The notes below the pieces were generated by a model. It was not told where the DNA came from. It was given only the letters and a program-made list of their open reading frames with translations, and ran no database searches. Below are positions 47,467 to 57,529 of a stretch of DNA of 64,000 nt, piece after piece (the stretch's first letter is position 1; each line of letters begins with the position of its first letter). A program made the translations under genes and the position numbers. The DNA is from Lutraria lutraria (taxonomy: Eukaryota > Mollusca > Bivalvia > Venerida > Mactridae): assembly GCA_964023205.1 (NCBI GenBank), contig OZ026834.1:47425029-47489028 (forward strand). The letters are read 5' to 3'.

Positions 47467-47640
47467 ATCAAAGTACTGAAAGTACTCATGGAAACTGAAC
47501 TTATATAGACTTGCATTTCAACATGGAACGGGAACTAGTTAAACAATTTCATGCCGGTTGTAGATAAACATAGTGTTTTGGTCCGCATCAAAATTTATGC
47601 TTACCAAGCGAATGATGACTATCAGGATAGCTGAAGTAAC
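47467..47640 (-). repeat. AGTACT-palindrome dispersed repeat, copy 6
   Basis: 'tcaaagtactgaaagtactc' plus 'atggaaactgaactta', then 'gttgtagataaacatagtgt', ending in 'gcgaatgatgactat'. It preserves the double AGTACT. Confidence 0.85.
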
Positions 47641-48324
47641 GTTTAGTTTCCAATAATGTTCATTGGTTTGTAAATTTCAATTGGCTTGTGCAGAAAAAAT
47701 ATTTAATTTAATACTTGAAGAATTATTTTACAATTTTCATTAGTAAACTGTGATATTGTTTTGTATTTTTCTATGCAAATTAAGAAACATCACCTGAAGG
47801 GCTTATTTCAAATCATGATATTTAAAAAAAAAATTAAAAATGTACAAATCTGTATAAATTTCAAATTTTTGGTTATTTTTTTCTTATTCTAGTATCTATA
47901 CTTGCTGACACTGCAAATTTAGTTCAATATTAGACAGCCAGTCTTTTGTTGTCAGTCTGTAAAAGAAGACATAAATTTAGAAAGCATGTAAAAATATACT
48001 TGTTATTTCTGATTTCTGGCAAACATTTTGTAAACAGGCCAAAGGAAAAAATAGCTCTGATGAAATATAGATTTATATGAATGAAACTTTCCCATGAAGA
48101 TACAAATCTGAACCATTGATACAAAAAGTGGATTGTTTTCACTTTGGAATTTGATTGTTTGTTCAAATAATGCATCTTAATAGCTATGTAAACTTGAACG
48201 TGGGACAGACATGCTGACCTGTAATCTTATACCCTCCTTATCTCAGAACATGCTGGAACATTCAATCTTATTGCTAAATTCTATAATTAAATGCTGTCAA
48301 TTCTGAGTTTCACATTCTATATAA

Positions 48325-48557
48325 AATTTTTTTTTTTACTTAATGCTATTTTCAACATCATTTCCGTTATATTGTGGCTAACCACATTCTATCTGCAAGT
48401 TACTGCCAAGTTATACCACATAATTCAGAGGTGGAGGAAAATTTAACATAGGATGTAATATCTCAAATTTGTCAAGGACAGTGTCAGCCTCACTCGAGGT
48501 TCGAACTCACAACCTCTTAATCAGTGGACCAATGCTCTAACGAGTGAGTTAACTGGG
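48325..48557 (-). repeat. tRNA-derived SINE with A-rich tail
   Basis: On the minus strand, 'cactcgttagagcattggtc' (A-box region) and 'gtgagttcgaacctcgagtg' (B box) are followed by 'cttgcagatagaatgtggtt' and 'gttgaaaatagcattaag'. A run of A closes the copy (plus-strand T run near 48328). It is the most tRNA-like head in the window. Confidence 0.8.
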
Positions 48558-48611
48558 CAGGTTGTTTAAAATCAAGTAAAAAAAAAGAAATATAGGAAGA
48601 ATAATTATATA

Positions 48612-48811
48612 TACAGTCTAACCTGTGTTAGTGACCACCTCCGAATAAAGGCCACCCTGTGAATAAAGGCCATTCTTTGAATAAAGGCCATTCTTTGAAA
48701 AACCTTCATTGATTATTTAGAATAAAATGACCTCCAAATAAATGCCACCTGTTAATAAAGGCCATAGTTTGTCTTTCAAAAGGGTGGCCTTTGTTTACAG
48801 GTATAATTGTA
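48612..48811 (+). mobile_element. Pogo-like foldback element, 'aataaaggcca' family
   Basis: TA-CAGTCTAACCTGTGTTAG at the left and 'gtggcctttgtttacagg' to 'attg'-TA at the right. The arms repeat 'aataaaggccaccctgtg'. It is related to 60398-60579. Confidence 0.85.
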
Positions 48812-49169
48812 TATAAAGTAACACAGTTGAATGTTTGACCCCTGTATTATCAGAGGAGATGAAAAGTGTATTGGTGTCTAATTAAACTGATTACAAGATT
48901 TTCTCTCAAAACAGTAATTTATTTTAGTACCCTACCCCCTCCTCCGCTGCACCTTTCCTGTATTACACACACATACTTTATATATTACTGATTTACTCAA
49001 ATATCAGCAGTTATTCATAAACATTCAGAAAACTTGATTTTAATTATCCAGGATCCCCACCTTCTGCTGTTCTATATTAAATTTTTAATTCTTCAATATC
49101 ACTGTCTGCAAATTTAATAGAAAAAAGCAGCCCATTAATATACTGCACATCTGTTTGTATGATGCATGT

Positions 49170-49290
49170 AGACTATTACTGGTTATCATGCTGGATTATT
49201 TCGCTTACAATGCAGACTTCCTGTGTGATATCATCACCTTATAATTAGAAAATATGGGGTTCAGCTCCCACACTGATTGATTTGTTTTTA
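49170..49290 (+). repeat. Possible SINE head
   Basis: 'tggttatcatgctggatt' and 'tggggttcagctcccacac' resemble an A and B box. The spacing is long for a tRNA head, so this is uncertain. Confidence 0.35.
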
Positions 49291-49451
49291 TTCCTCATTG
49301 AAGAGCTCTTGAACAAGCCTTTTATCCATTCATTTGTTTGTGTTAAATGTATACATTTTTCATAATGGATCTAAGAATTCGATCCTTTCTTGCAAACACA
49401 ACATGTTTTACAATTCTATCTCTTCTGTTTAACTTTGTTATATATTTCCAG

Positions 49452-49536
49452 TGACTATTGTGCAGCGTGTTGCAAAAATGTGGAAGATGAAGAGTCAAGT
49501 ATTGGGGCTATGAAGTTGTTTGGACAAAGTACATAA
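49452..49536 (+). CDS. Candidate terminal exon E of an unrecognised split gene
   Basis: After a long pyrimidine-rich acceptor ('actttgttatatatttccag') the frame with one leading base reads DYCAACCKNVEDEESSIGAM and then KLFGQST, stopping at 49534-49536. The CAACC cluster followed by an acidic stretch is well formed and unlike the AT-driven residues of chance frames here. The T that opens it completes a serine codon with exon D. An AATAAA lies 189 bases after the stop, giving a plausible short 3' UTR. With exons A-D it makes a 115-residue C-terminal tail of a protein I cannot name. Confidence 0.5.
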
Positions 49537-49724
49537 TTTTGTATGTGATAATATTGTGATAAGTCCAGGAAATGATTGTCAAATGACGGATGAGCTACCA
49601 ACACTGCATCAGAGGCTAATGCACAGACACCAGCCACACTATTACAGATACAGCTTCCAAAATGGAATAATTTCTGTTTGTACATAAATATACTCGTAAT
49701 TGTATGTGATCTCATTGATGTTAA

Positions 49725-49730
49725 AATAAA
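49725..49730 (+). terminator. Polyadenylation signal AATAAA for the + strand gene
   Basis: Canonical hexamer in 'gttaaaataaatgcat', 189 bases past the stop of exon E. Cleavage would fall near 49745-49755. Confidence 0.45.
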
Positions 49731-50137
49731 TGCATATTATATAAAACTGAAAATGAAATTTAAAGAAAATGTTTGAAATCTTTTTTCATTTGAACGACCA
49801 AATTCAACTTACATCTCTTGACTTTATCATGTGATTTGTCCAGAAACTTTACTATTGTCTAGTGAGTTAGGACAAATTACATGGTATAAGACAAGCATAA
49901 AGTTTCAGGACTTTTAACATGGTATTCAGAACTAAAAACATGGTTTAATATAAACCATGATCTATAATGTAGTTCAGATAGTAATAACTAATAAATATAG
50001 TATATAAAGTAATGTTAAGTTACCCCGGTTATAAAAGGTAAACTCTCATCTGGTAGATAGGAAAAGAAAACAATCATAAAATCCCTCCTTCCCCAAAATA
50101 GTACCTTCCCCTAATCCCTCGCCCAAAATCCAAATCA

Positions 50138-50300
50138 TGCTCACATTATATTTGGGACAACCTAATAGATACAAATACATGTGATGCTCACATTACATTT
50201 GGGACAACCTAATAGATACAAATACATTGCTCACATTACATTTGGGACAACCTAATAGATACAAATACATGTGATGCTCACATTACATTTGGGACGACTT
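50138..50300 (+). repeat. 44-47-bp tandem repeat, four copies
   Basis: 'tgctcacattacatttggga' starts at 50138, 50184, 50228 and 50275, each followed by 'caacctaatagatacaaata'. Copies are nearly identical, and one lacks 'tgtga'. Confidence 0.92.
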
Positions 50301-51222
50301 GTTCTACAAATTTAATGATCATGTTATACATTAATTTTGTATTAACCTACTTTTCTCAAATATTTCATCTGTAAATTTGGTTGTTAATAAGTTCTCTGTT
50401 ATAATTCAGCTAAATATTGTTAGCAGATTTTCGGAATCCAATTATGATGATTTTATGTATTGCTACAATGGCTGAATTGTTTGTTAGTTCCATATTATGA
50501 ACATAAAATGTACATAAAATATCAGCTTTTAATTTATGTTAGTTATTTGTGCTTTTTGAATATCTTTTTATCATTCATTACTAATTCTTTATATGAATTT
50601 TTTCGTCTTTATTTACAAGAATTTACAGTTAAGAACTGCGCACAAAATTACGTTTGAGACGGCAGCCGGACCAAAATTCTGTGAATGTTTCAGGAATGCT
50701 TACTTAGAGCTTTCAATTAAGGAAAAATCTGTATAATCATATATTAGGCTGAGTTTTGCATTATATCCATACAGGATTGGGGGGAGGGAGTGAAGTTTTT
50801 ACCCAGTTTATTTATTGTGGCAGATTTATTTTCTAACTAAACGAATTGTTTTAACTTGTGAATGCAAGTGTCATTAGTAGCTGCGTACAAAGAAGTTCAG
50901 ACGTTAATTCACGTAAATTGATCTTTCCCCGGAACTGTAAATTTTGCAATAAAGATTGATTGCGTTATTATAAATTCATTTACGGTTACAGCTTGTTTTA
51001 GCATAGCTGCAATTCATCGCATGTTTCGCTATTCATAACCCACGCATGGAATCTGCAACTCTTTCTTTAATTTATTTTAAAATCTAATAATTTGCATGAT
51101 TAACATTGACTACGTTATTGTTAATCATTATTAAATTGCTTTTTATTACCATATTTCAAAAATAATTTCGCCAATTACTGTGTTTACTAAATGTTTTACT
51201 GCGTTAATGATACGATGGCACC

Positions 51223-51399
51223 ATGAAGCTAACACAAGCCTGGGGTTGCCATGGATACCAAGGTAACAACACAGCTGGCGTAAGTTTGTGTTTTAAACAT
51301 ATTGTCATTGTTTATGCACATCTTATACAATATCGGCTCATCAGCCTCGCTAAACCGTGGGAAAATCTATCCACAATTGTGATTTACCGTGTTATATAA
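51223..51399 (+). CDS. Possible first coding exon or small open frame
   Basis: ATG in strong context (GGCACCATGA) opens 58 codons, MKLTQAWGCHGYQGNNTAGV and onward, to a stop at 51397. A consensus donor gtaagt follows GGC at codon 19 (51280) and an alternative CAAG|gtaaca occurs at codon 13. A short first exon MKLTQAWGCHGYQ or MKLTQAWGCHGYQGNNTAG is therefore as likely as a complete small protein. The unspliced tail is hydrophobic and arginine-bearing but not recognised. Confidence 0.25.
   Translation: MKLTQAWGCHGYQGNNTAGVSLCFKHIVIVYAHLIQYRLISLAKPWENLSTIVIYRVI
51245..51258 (+). promoter_or_regulatory. Partial X-box-like site GTTGCCATGGATAC
   Basis: Left half GTTGCC is perfect and the right half is degraded, with GGTAAC ten bases further on. 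It overlaps the candidate exon at 51223. Confidence 0.2.
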
Positions 51400-51866
51400 T
51401 TAACAGCTACATTTTTCCATCATTGTTGTGTCATTTTTGCACATTTTCTGTTAATTGGGAGTAAAGATAACTTCAACTGAAGATATACAATGAGGACTGC
51501 GGGGTAAAAATCATCTTTGGTTAGACATCAGTTTTGACATGTTGGAATTTAGGAATCATAAATAAGCTAGATGCTAACCCATGTTTATTCTCTATTCAGC
51601 TACATGGCTAATGAAAATTACATGCATTTCTTTAATTGACTGTTGGTAACCTAGAATGTGAATATCTATGAAATGTTTGAAAATAATTTTTGCACGTTGA
51701 TGAAATGAGAATACAGGAGTGATTTCTGTTTTGCTGCTTTTTGATGATAAAAAGATTGACTTAGTCAGTTAATGGTTAGGTTAATATTTTTAGCATTAAT
51801 TGATTTTATGAACTGATGAAGAATATTCTTGCATTGAATGTGTAATTTAATAAATCAGCTAAACAC

Positions 51867-52046
51867 TACGGTACAACCTCTTCAGAGTGACCCTCTCTTG
51901 AGCAACAACCTCCCTTCAACAACAGCATGATTTTTTTTCACTGCACAATTTAAGTATTAACTTAACCTTCCCAGAGCAACAACCTCTAAACAAAAACTTA
52001 AATTTGCTTCTCTCAAAGGTTGTTGCTTTAGAGAGATTGCACTATA
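51867..52046 (+). mobile_element. 180-bp foldback family, copy 10
   Basis: 'tacggtacaacctcttcaga' to 'agagagattgcactata'. It is diverged at both termini. Confidence 0.85.
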
Positions 52047-52217
52047 CATATAATATGACTGTACACTTGGGAAAACCTGTTCTGACCCAAGTCTTAATTA
52101 AATAGACTAACGATCTTATAACTGGTCAATATAAGACCTTGATGGTACAGTGACCTTATGTTGTCTTTATGCTGGGATCTAACTGTTCATCTTATTTATT
52201 TAGTGAATAGAATAATC

Positions 52218-52401
52218 AAAGAAAAGGGGTTAAATTGCTTTGCACATGTCGGTTCGTCTGTTGGTCCGTCCGTAACCAAACCTTGTCCGAACGATCTCTT
52301 TAGATTTGGTTGGGAGGTTTGTCATCACATGTAGATGTCCCCTATTGATTTGAGGTCAAGGTCACAAGGGAGCATTCATGTTTCACAAACACTTTTTGTT
52401 T
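52218..52401 (+). repeat. Dispersed 'accttgtccg' repeat with hairpin tail
   Basis: 'gctttgcacatgtcggttcg', 'gtaaccaaaccttgtccg', 'gtcatcacatgtagatgtcc', ending 'catgtttcacaaacac'. Same family as 16463 and 44748. Confidence 0.75.
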
Positions 52402-52613
52402 AACTCTGGTACAAAACTTTTACTAATACTCCTAGTAGAAGAAGGACATAATTTTGTCCGTCAATGAATTCTTGCATTTCTATGAAATGAATGAAACACG
52501 TGATACCACTTATGTTTAACATGTGCTTATGCGAATAAAATCAAAGATGATTTGTCATCTTCAAGTGTTAAAGCAATTGAATTATGCATAAACTTTGTGA
52601 TAATGTTCCTCAT

Positions 52614-52665
52614 TGTTAGCTTTCATTGTTAGCTTTCATTGTTAGCTTTCATTGTTAGCATTCAC
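52614..52665 (+). repeat. 15-bp direct repeat, about four copies
   Basis: 'cattgttagcttt' recurs every 15 bases, the last copy with one change. Confidence 0.9.
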
Positions 52666-53177
52666 TCCAGTGCACTCGTAGGAATGGGTTTATCTTCATG
52701 TTCGAGATATTATTACATAACCCCTAGTTGTTGAAATAAACACAATAACGCATAAAAGATGCATGGCTTATGTGTAAAATTTATGTGTTTCGAAGTGCTG
52801 AATGCCACACCGCTTTTATTTACATTTTCTTTTATTATTTACATTACAAAAAGTCGGCATGTTTTGTGTATGAATAAACATGTTTATGTGTTCTTCCTTC
52901 TGTACAAGCAGCTGTTGTGTTGTACATTCTTATAGTCCTCATAGTTTTAGGAATGCCATTTTGAGTTCTTGAGAATTATTAATAATCTCATATATCCATG
53001 TACATACACAAATATACTTTTATTGGATTATAAGTTTGCTTCCAATTTCCTTCCTTTTCCTGTACTTTTTAACCCTTCCTTTTCCTGTACAGTGCATTGT
53101 GAGACACTTTGTGAAATAACATCTTAAAGATTCACTACATGTCAAATAATCCTTAGTTCCTTGTGTAAGCACTTTTT

Positions 53178-53490
53178 ATGCCCCTGCCTTTCGAAATAGT
53201 GGAAGGGCATAAACTGTTATCCCTGTCTTTCTGTCCGTTACTGTGAATGGAAACGTTAGGTATTTCTTTTGATACCAGGCAAGTCCCCAACAAGACCCTG
53301 ACAGTACCAACATGATTGTGCCCTCTAGTTCGTCTGTTCAAATTTAACTCAAGAAATATTTCCAATTTTCCATGAAGGTGTATATACATGTAATAAAATA
53401 CAGTTCAGGTTGAATTTCCATTGAAGTCCAAACATTTTCACAGGAGTTATGGCCCCTTTGTGACTTGGAGCTCAGAGGGGCATACTAATA
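53178..53490 (+). mobile_element. Dispersed element with ATGCCCCT/AGGGGCAT ends
   Basis: It starts 'atgcccctgcctttcgaaat' and ends 'gagctcagaggggcat'. It includes 'attttcacaggagttatggc', shared with 38215-38330. The minus-strand open frame through it is not a gene. Confidence 0.65.
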
Positions 53491-54142
53491 TTGAATACTG
53501 ACTAATCTGAAGTCTGGTTGCCCTAGTTTTGTTTAAAAGATTCTACTTATTGAGCTGGTTCTGGATGTTTTTTAAATTGTTGTAATACATCTTTTTAACA
53601 CTTGAAGCCAGATATGTCCATTACCTCTAGGTGGCGCCACAGTTCAAATATTATGCTAAAGGTAGCTTTGTAGTGTCTATGTTAGTGCCTGAATGTTTCG
53701 TCTGATGACTGAACGTTGAGTTTTAATGCATACTTAGTATTGTTTATCAATTTTACAGAAATCTAACACTATACACATGTACAATCTTATGAGAATGTTT
53801 ATGCAAAATGTATAATTGTACAGATTTTGAGTGAGAATTTCTTCAGTATTTTTAAACAAATCATTGAAGGACATTGTCTAGAATTACCTTCTGCTTTGAC
53901 TGGCGTTATACTTTATAAACTAAGTTCACTTCATGTCTTGAATTATACCTGTTGTAAGTTGACAAATGACTGTTATCCACAGCATTTTGAGATGCCTAGC
54001 TGTTTACACATGATGGACATTTGAGGATGATCTGTTGTTGGAACAAAGTTAGCTTGCAAGTTGTCTGATGCTTTAGACCTATAGGTCGAAACTGAAACTT
54101 ATTTCGTTTAATTCTCACAGTATTGAACAGTTAGAGACATAG

Positions 54143-54284
54143 AGAAACTCGGGTCACTGTCCGGTGAGAACAATGTTATCAGGCGAGGTGATATCGTCCA
54201 GGGTGGCGAGCTTTAGCGAGTCACCCTGGACGATATCGCCGAGTCTGATAACATTGTTCTCACCGGACAGTGACCCGAGTTTCT
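54143..54284. repeat. 142-bp near-perfect hairpin
   Basis: Two arms of about 68 bp are complementary around a six-base centre ('ctttag'). The arms include 'aactcgggtcactgtccggt', 'gagaacaatgttatcag' and 'gatatcgtccagggtg'. Mismatches are confined to two small clusters near the loop. GC content and CpG are much higher than in the flanks. Confidence 0.9.
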
Positions 54285-54700
54285 ATTTATCATGTAACTC
54301 AGTTTTCGGAGCATAATTTAGTGTCATTTCACCTAAAATTTAGCGTTTAATTCGCTAGTGTGATGATGACGGTCACCCGGCAAATCACACTTTAAACAGT
54401 CAACATCCGCAGATAAATAGTTCACTACAATTGGGCGAAATAATAAAAAAAAACTCCCATGGATCACAAAATTTAATTTCACATTAAAGAAATCATTTGT
54501 TAACAATTACAAATTTGGTGAAAAATATTCAAAACAACAATTGAATACACAAAAACATACGCGCATTAATTTAAATAGTCGAGTGGGCGGAGCCAAAAAG
54601 TGTTCTCATGCTACTATAGCATCCTATTGACCTGAGAACACATAATGTTCTCAGGTCATGTGTTATCAGGCAGTTACCATGGCAGTTGCATGATAAATAT
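54284..54700. mobile_element. Possible foldback element beside the hairpin
   Basis: 'tatttatcatgtaact' at 54284 and its near complement 'agttgcatgataaata' near 54683-54699 form inverted ends. A second hairpin 'gacctgagaaca-cataa-tgttctcaggtc' lies at about 54630-54658. An X-box-like GTTACCATGGCAGT lies at 54673. The interior is CpG-retaining. Confidence 0.45.
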
Positions 54701-56485
54701 ATTTCCATTGTACTAAAATAATAACATAATACTCAATATCAGCTCCCGGCTAACCCGTAAAAAACGTAAAGAGTGTACATGTCGTAATAGGCTGTCAGTT
54801 CCAAAGGTAGTCAAGAAAGTTACCATAAGAAATTTATATATTTCCTGACGTTCCTTGATAAAAATTAGTTATCTAAACTTTAATTTAGCTCAGAATGTCA
54901 AACTTTATTCATGATATGTATTACAGTGTCATGTTTTACTTGGATTATACTGTTTTATAATGATTGATGTAATGCCATTAAAGATCAATGCTTGATTTGT
55001 CAAAAACATGAAATTGCACATTAAATTTTTATCTTCCTTGTGGATGCATGATTTTATGTCTAATTAATGTATCATTGAATTTGACATGTCTTATATGTGA
55101 GAACTGAATATTTTATTGCAAGTCATTAAGTTAAAAACTTGCAGTGTAATTTTTCGGCATTCAAGATTATGCAATTAAAATTTGAGTTTATTTTCACTGG
55201 GCATGAGGTATGGTAGTCAGTTGTGTGATGTTTGTAACTTCTCATCATATTCACTCTGATCTCATCTAGAAATCTGGACTTGTATCATTTTTATGCAGCA
55301 TCCTTGAATCAGTCATAAATTTTGAGATTTTTTCTTAATATAAACATTTTTGCTATCAGATTTTTAATTGACTTTATTGTAACCTGATAGCTACTACCAG
55401 TATATACCATTTACAATTCAAGTTTTTGTAATTTCTAATAATAAATCTCATTGGTATTTTAGTGGAATAGTTTATATTGCATTGGTTTTATTTATTTCTA
55501 AGGCATATTATTTCAAAATGTAATTAGGTAAATATGTTAATGATAATCTATTAAATTCATTTCAAATTACCAGTAGTAAGTTTTCAAGGATTCCATTTTG
55601 ATTTCTTTTAATTACATGTGCTTCGTGTTCCATATTTAAACAATTTGTTACAAATTTACTTCGTGAAATATGAAGATCATGAAATTACATAAAAGTAAAA
55701 ACTATGGATGCCTTCAAGATGATTTCTTGTTTAATCAAGTATTGCATCCTTAGGCCTCAGATACTTAAGAATTTATTAGATATTAATATCTCAACATGCT
55801 TAAGCTATTAACAAGATACGAAAAGTTTGCCTTGAAATGTCTGCTAGCGTGCATTAGAAACTTCAATAACATAGAAAGTCTCCTGATTTATTTATAATAA
55901 CCTTATCCAATGTAAATCATATACATCATTAGGTTTTATGTATAAAAAATCAAGTTTTACTAAGTATCTGCGTATGAATTACATGTATAAAGAATGCTAT
56001 AATTATAGAAATGTGTGAAGTATATAGAGTGTGTGGTAAAATGTTGGAGCAATCTTTGTAATTATTTGTAGGCAAGTTGCTTACTGTCTGATGGAAGTAA
56101 CTCCAGATTTTTTCAAAGACTTGAATGTTATAAGACCTAAACTAGGAAAGTATGACAATAAAAATTTTGGTCATTTTTGCTTACCTTTCAAGTTTCATGT
56201 CTGTGACATAATATGGTAAAGTAATTAGTTATGGGCAGGCACCCAGTCAGAGATCTTGAGATACAAGAAGTCTTATGTCTATTCGAGGAAACCAATATTT
56301 ATTTCAATCCAATGATAAGTTTTTGGTTTTACATGAAAAAGTCTTTGTCATTTTGTTAAGATTTTGAAAGCTTGCAACATTTAGACAAAATGCAGTGTGG
56401 TCTTCTAATGGTTACAAAACAGTAAGGTGGACTTTAGTTCTACATGTCTGTGGCTCCAAGTCTCAATGACATTTATACACTTATG

Positions 56486-56664
56486 TACAGTGCAACCTCT
56501 CCATAGCAACACACTGTGGGAGAAGCAAAATCATATTGTTGTTGAGAGTTGGTTGCGCTAGAGAGGTTTAATTAATAGTTAAATTGTATCTTTGGAAAAA
56601 TCATGCTGTTGTTTATGGGAGGTTGTTGCTCAAGAGAGGTCTGCTCTGGAGAGGTTGTACTGTA
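56486..56664 (-). mobile_element. 180-bp foldback family, copy 11
   Basis: TA-CAGTGCAACCTCTCCATAG at the left and 'ctggagaggttgtactg'-TA at the right. Confidence 0.9.
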
Positions 56665-56872
56665 TTTGTATTCTTTGAGAATATCAGTAGTTGTTGTTAT
56701 AGACTAAATGAAGATAAGGTTATTGTAACAGAACATGGCTGAAAGAAGAGATTTTCTTAATAGATGAGACTTTAGATTACTGTTACAAGGATGTTTAAAT
56801 TAAACCACATTTGTACCTGCGGTAATGAAACTAGATGGAACAAATATAACTGACTGTATCTTGTGTAGTCTC

Positions 56873-57027
56873 TACAGTGGCACAGAGGTGACTTGTGTGT
56901 GTTTTTTAAGTTGTGGCTCTGGGTTAGTAAGTTGTGGACATCAGATAACTAAATTGTTGCCACGAGTTACTAAGTCGTGTGATTTTTAAAAATAAATCGA
57001 GGCGCATGTCATGTCTGTGCCACTGTA
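56873..57027. mobile_element. 155-bp MITE with CAGTGGCACAGA ends
   Basis: TA-CAGTGGCACAGA at the left and TCTGTGCCACTG-TA at the right are exact complements flanked by TA. The inside repeats 'aagttgtgg' and 'taagtcgtg' words. It is a textbook small Tc1/mariner-type nonautonomous element. Confidence 0.85.
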
Positions 57028-57262
57028 AGTCTCTGATCAGCTGATGTAACTTATTGTTGTACTTCAGTCTAATATGGCCATGATTGAATGGGAAACCTTA
57101 CTGGCTAGACATTCTACGACAGCCAAGTATTATTTCAATTATTGGCTATCGTTTATTGTTTAAGTGCCTATTTTGCATAATACAGATTAAAACATATACA
57201 TGTATCAGATAAGAGTTATTAAACATTACATCCTTGAGTAAAAATTGAAAAAAAACCTGATT

Positions 57263-57529
57263 TTACTGATTAGTTTGGCTATTATGACTGGTATGTGAAA
57301 CTTTATAAACAACATACATTATATTAGATGAAAGATATGGCATGACGTTTATGTGAAAATCAAAACTATAAATCTTGAAGCTGATTAATATGTGTTTAAT
57401 TGCTTGTTCCTTGTTTGTTTCCTTCGTTACTGGAGACTTGATGGCTTGTAGAGTTTGTGCCGAGCTTGCCTGTCTGCATATGAATTCTTTAACCAGTCCG
57501 TAATCTGCTGGGAACTCTAGATGTAACAA
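57263..57529 (-). CDS. Doubtful exon-like open frame
   Basis: After an acceptor-like 'ttatttgttacatctag' the minus strand reads FPADYGLVKEFICRQASSAQ and then TLQAIKSPVTKETNKEQAIK. This is protein-like for about 40 residues before turning AT-driven. Possible donors (CAG|gcaagc or CCA|gtaacg) are nonstandard or weak. No partner exon is identified. Confidence 0.2.
   Translation of the reverse strand: MLHLEFPADYGLVKEFICRQASSAQTLQAIKSPVTKETNKEQAIKHILISFKIYSFDFHINVMPYLSSNIMYVVYKVSHTSHNSQTNQ

Larger units (their letters stand above)
46215..49451 (+). other. Putative intron D-E
   Basis: This 3.2-kb span contains an AGTACT-family copy, a SINE at 48325, a pogo-like element at 48612 and a possible SINE fragment at 49170. 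A 21-base direct duplication around TCTGCAGA lies at about 47069-47110. I see nothing else to name in 46290-47466 or 47650-48320. Confidence 0.4.
50630..51480. promoter_or_regulatory. CpG-richer, repeat-free island; possible promoter or first exon
   Basis: CpG dinucleotides cluster here (for example 'acgtttgagacggcagccgg', 'ctttccccggaact', 'catcgcatgtttcgctattc', 'ctggcgtaagt') against a CpG-poor background. It lies about 0.9-1.7 kb beyond the inferred end of the + strand gene. It contains an ATG in good context, a donor-like GGC|gtaagt and an X-box-like site. Transcription cannot be shown from sequence. Confidence 0.35.

Noticed and set aside
48470..48557. Functional tRNA gene
   Set aside because: The head has A- and B-box words but no full cloverleaf that I can pair, and it is followed by a SINE tail and an A-run.
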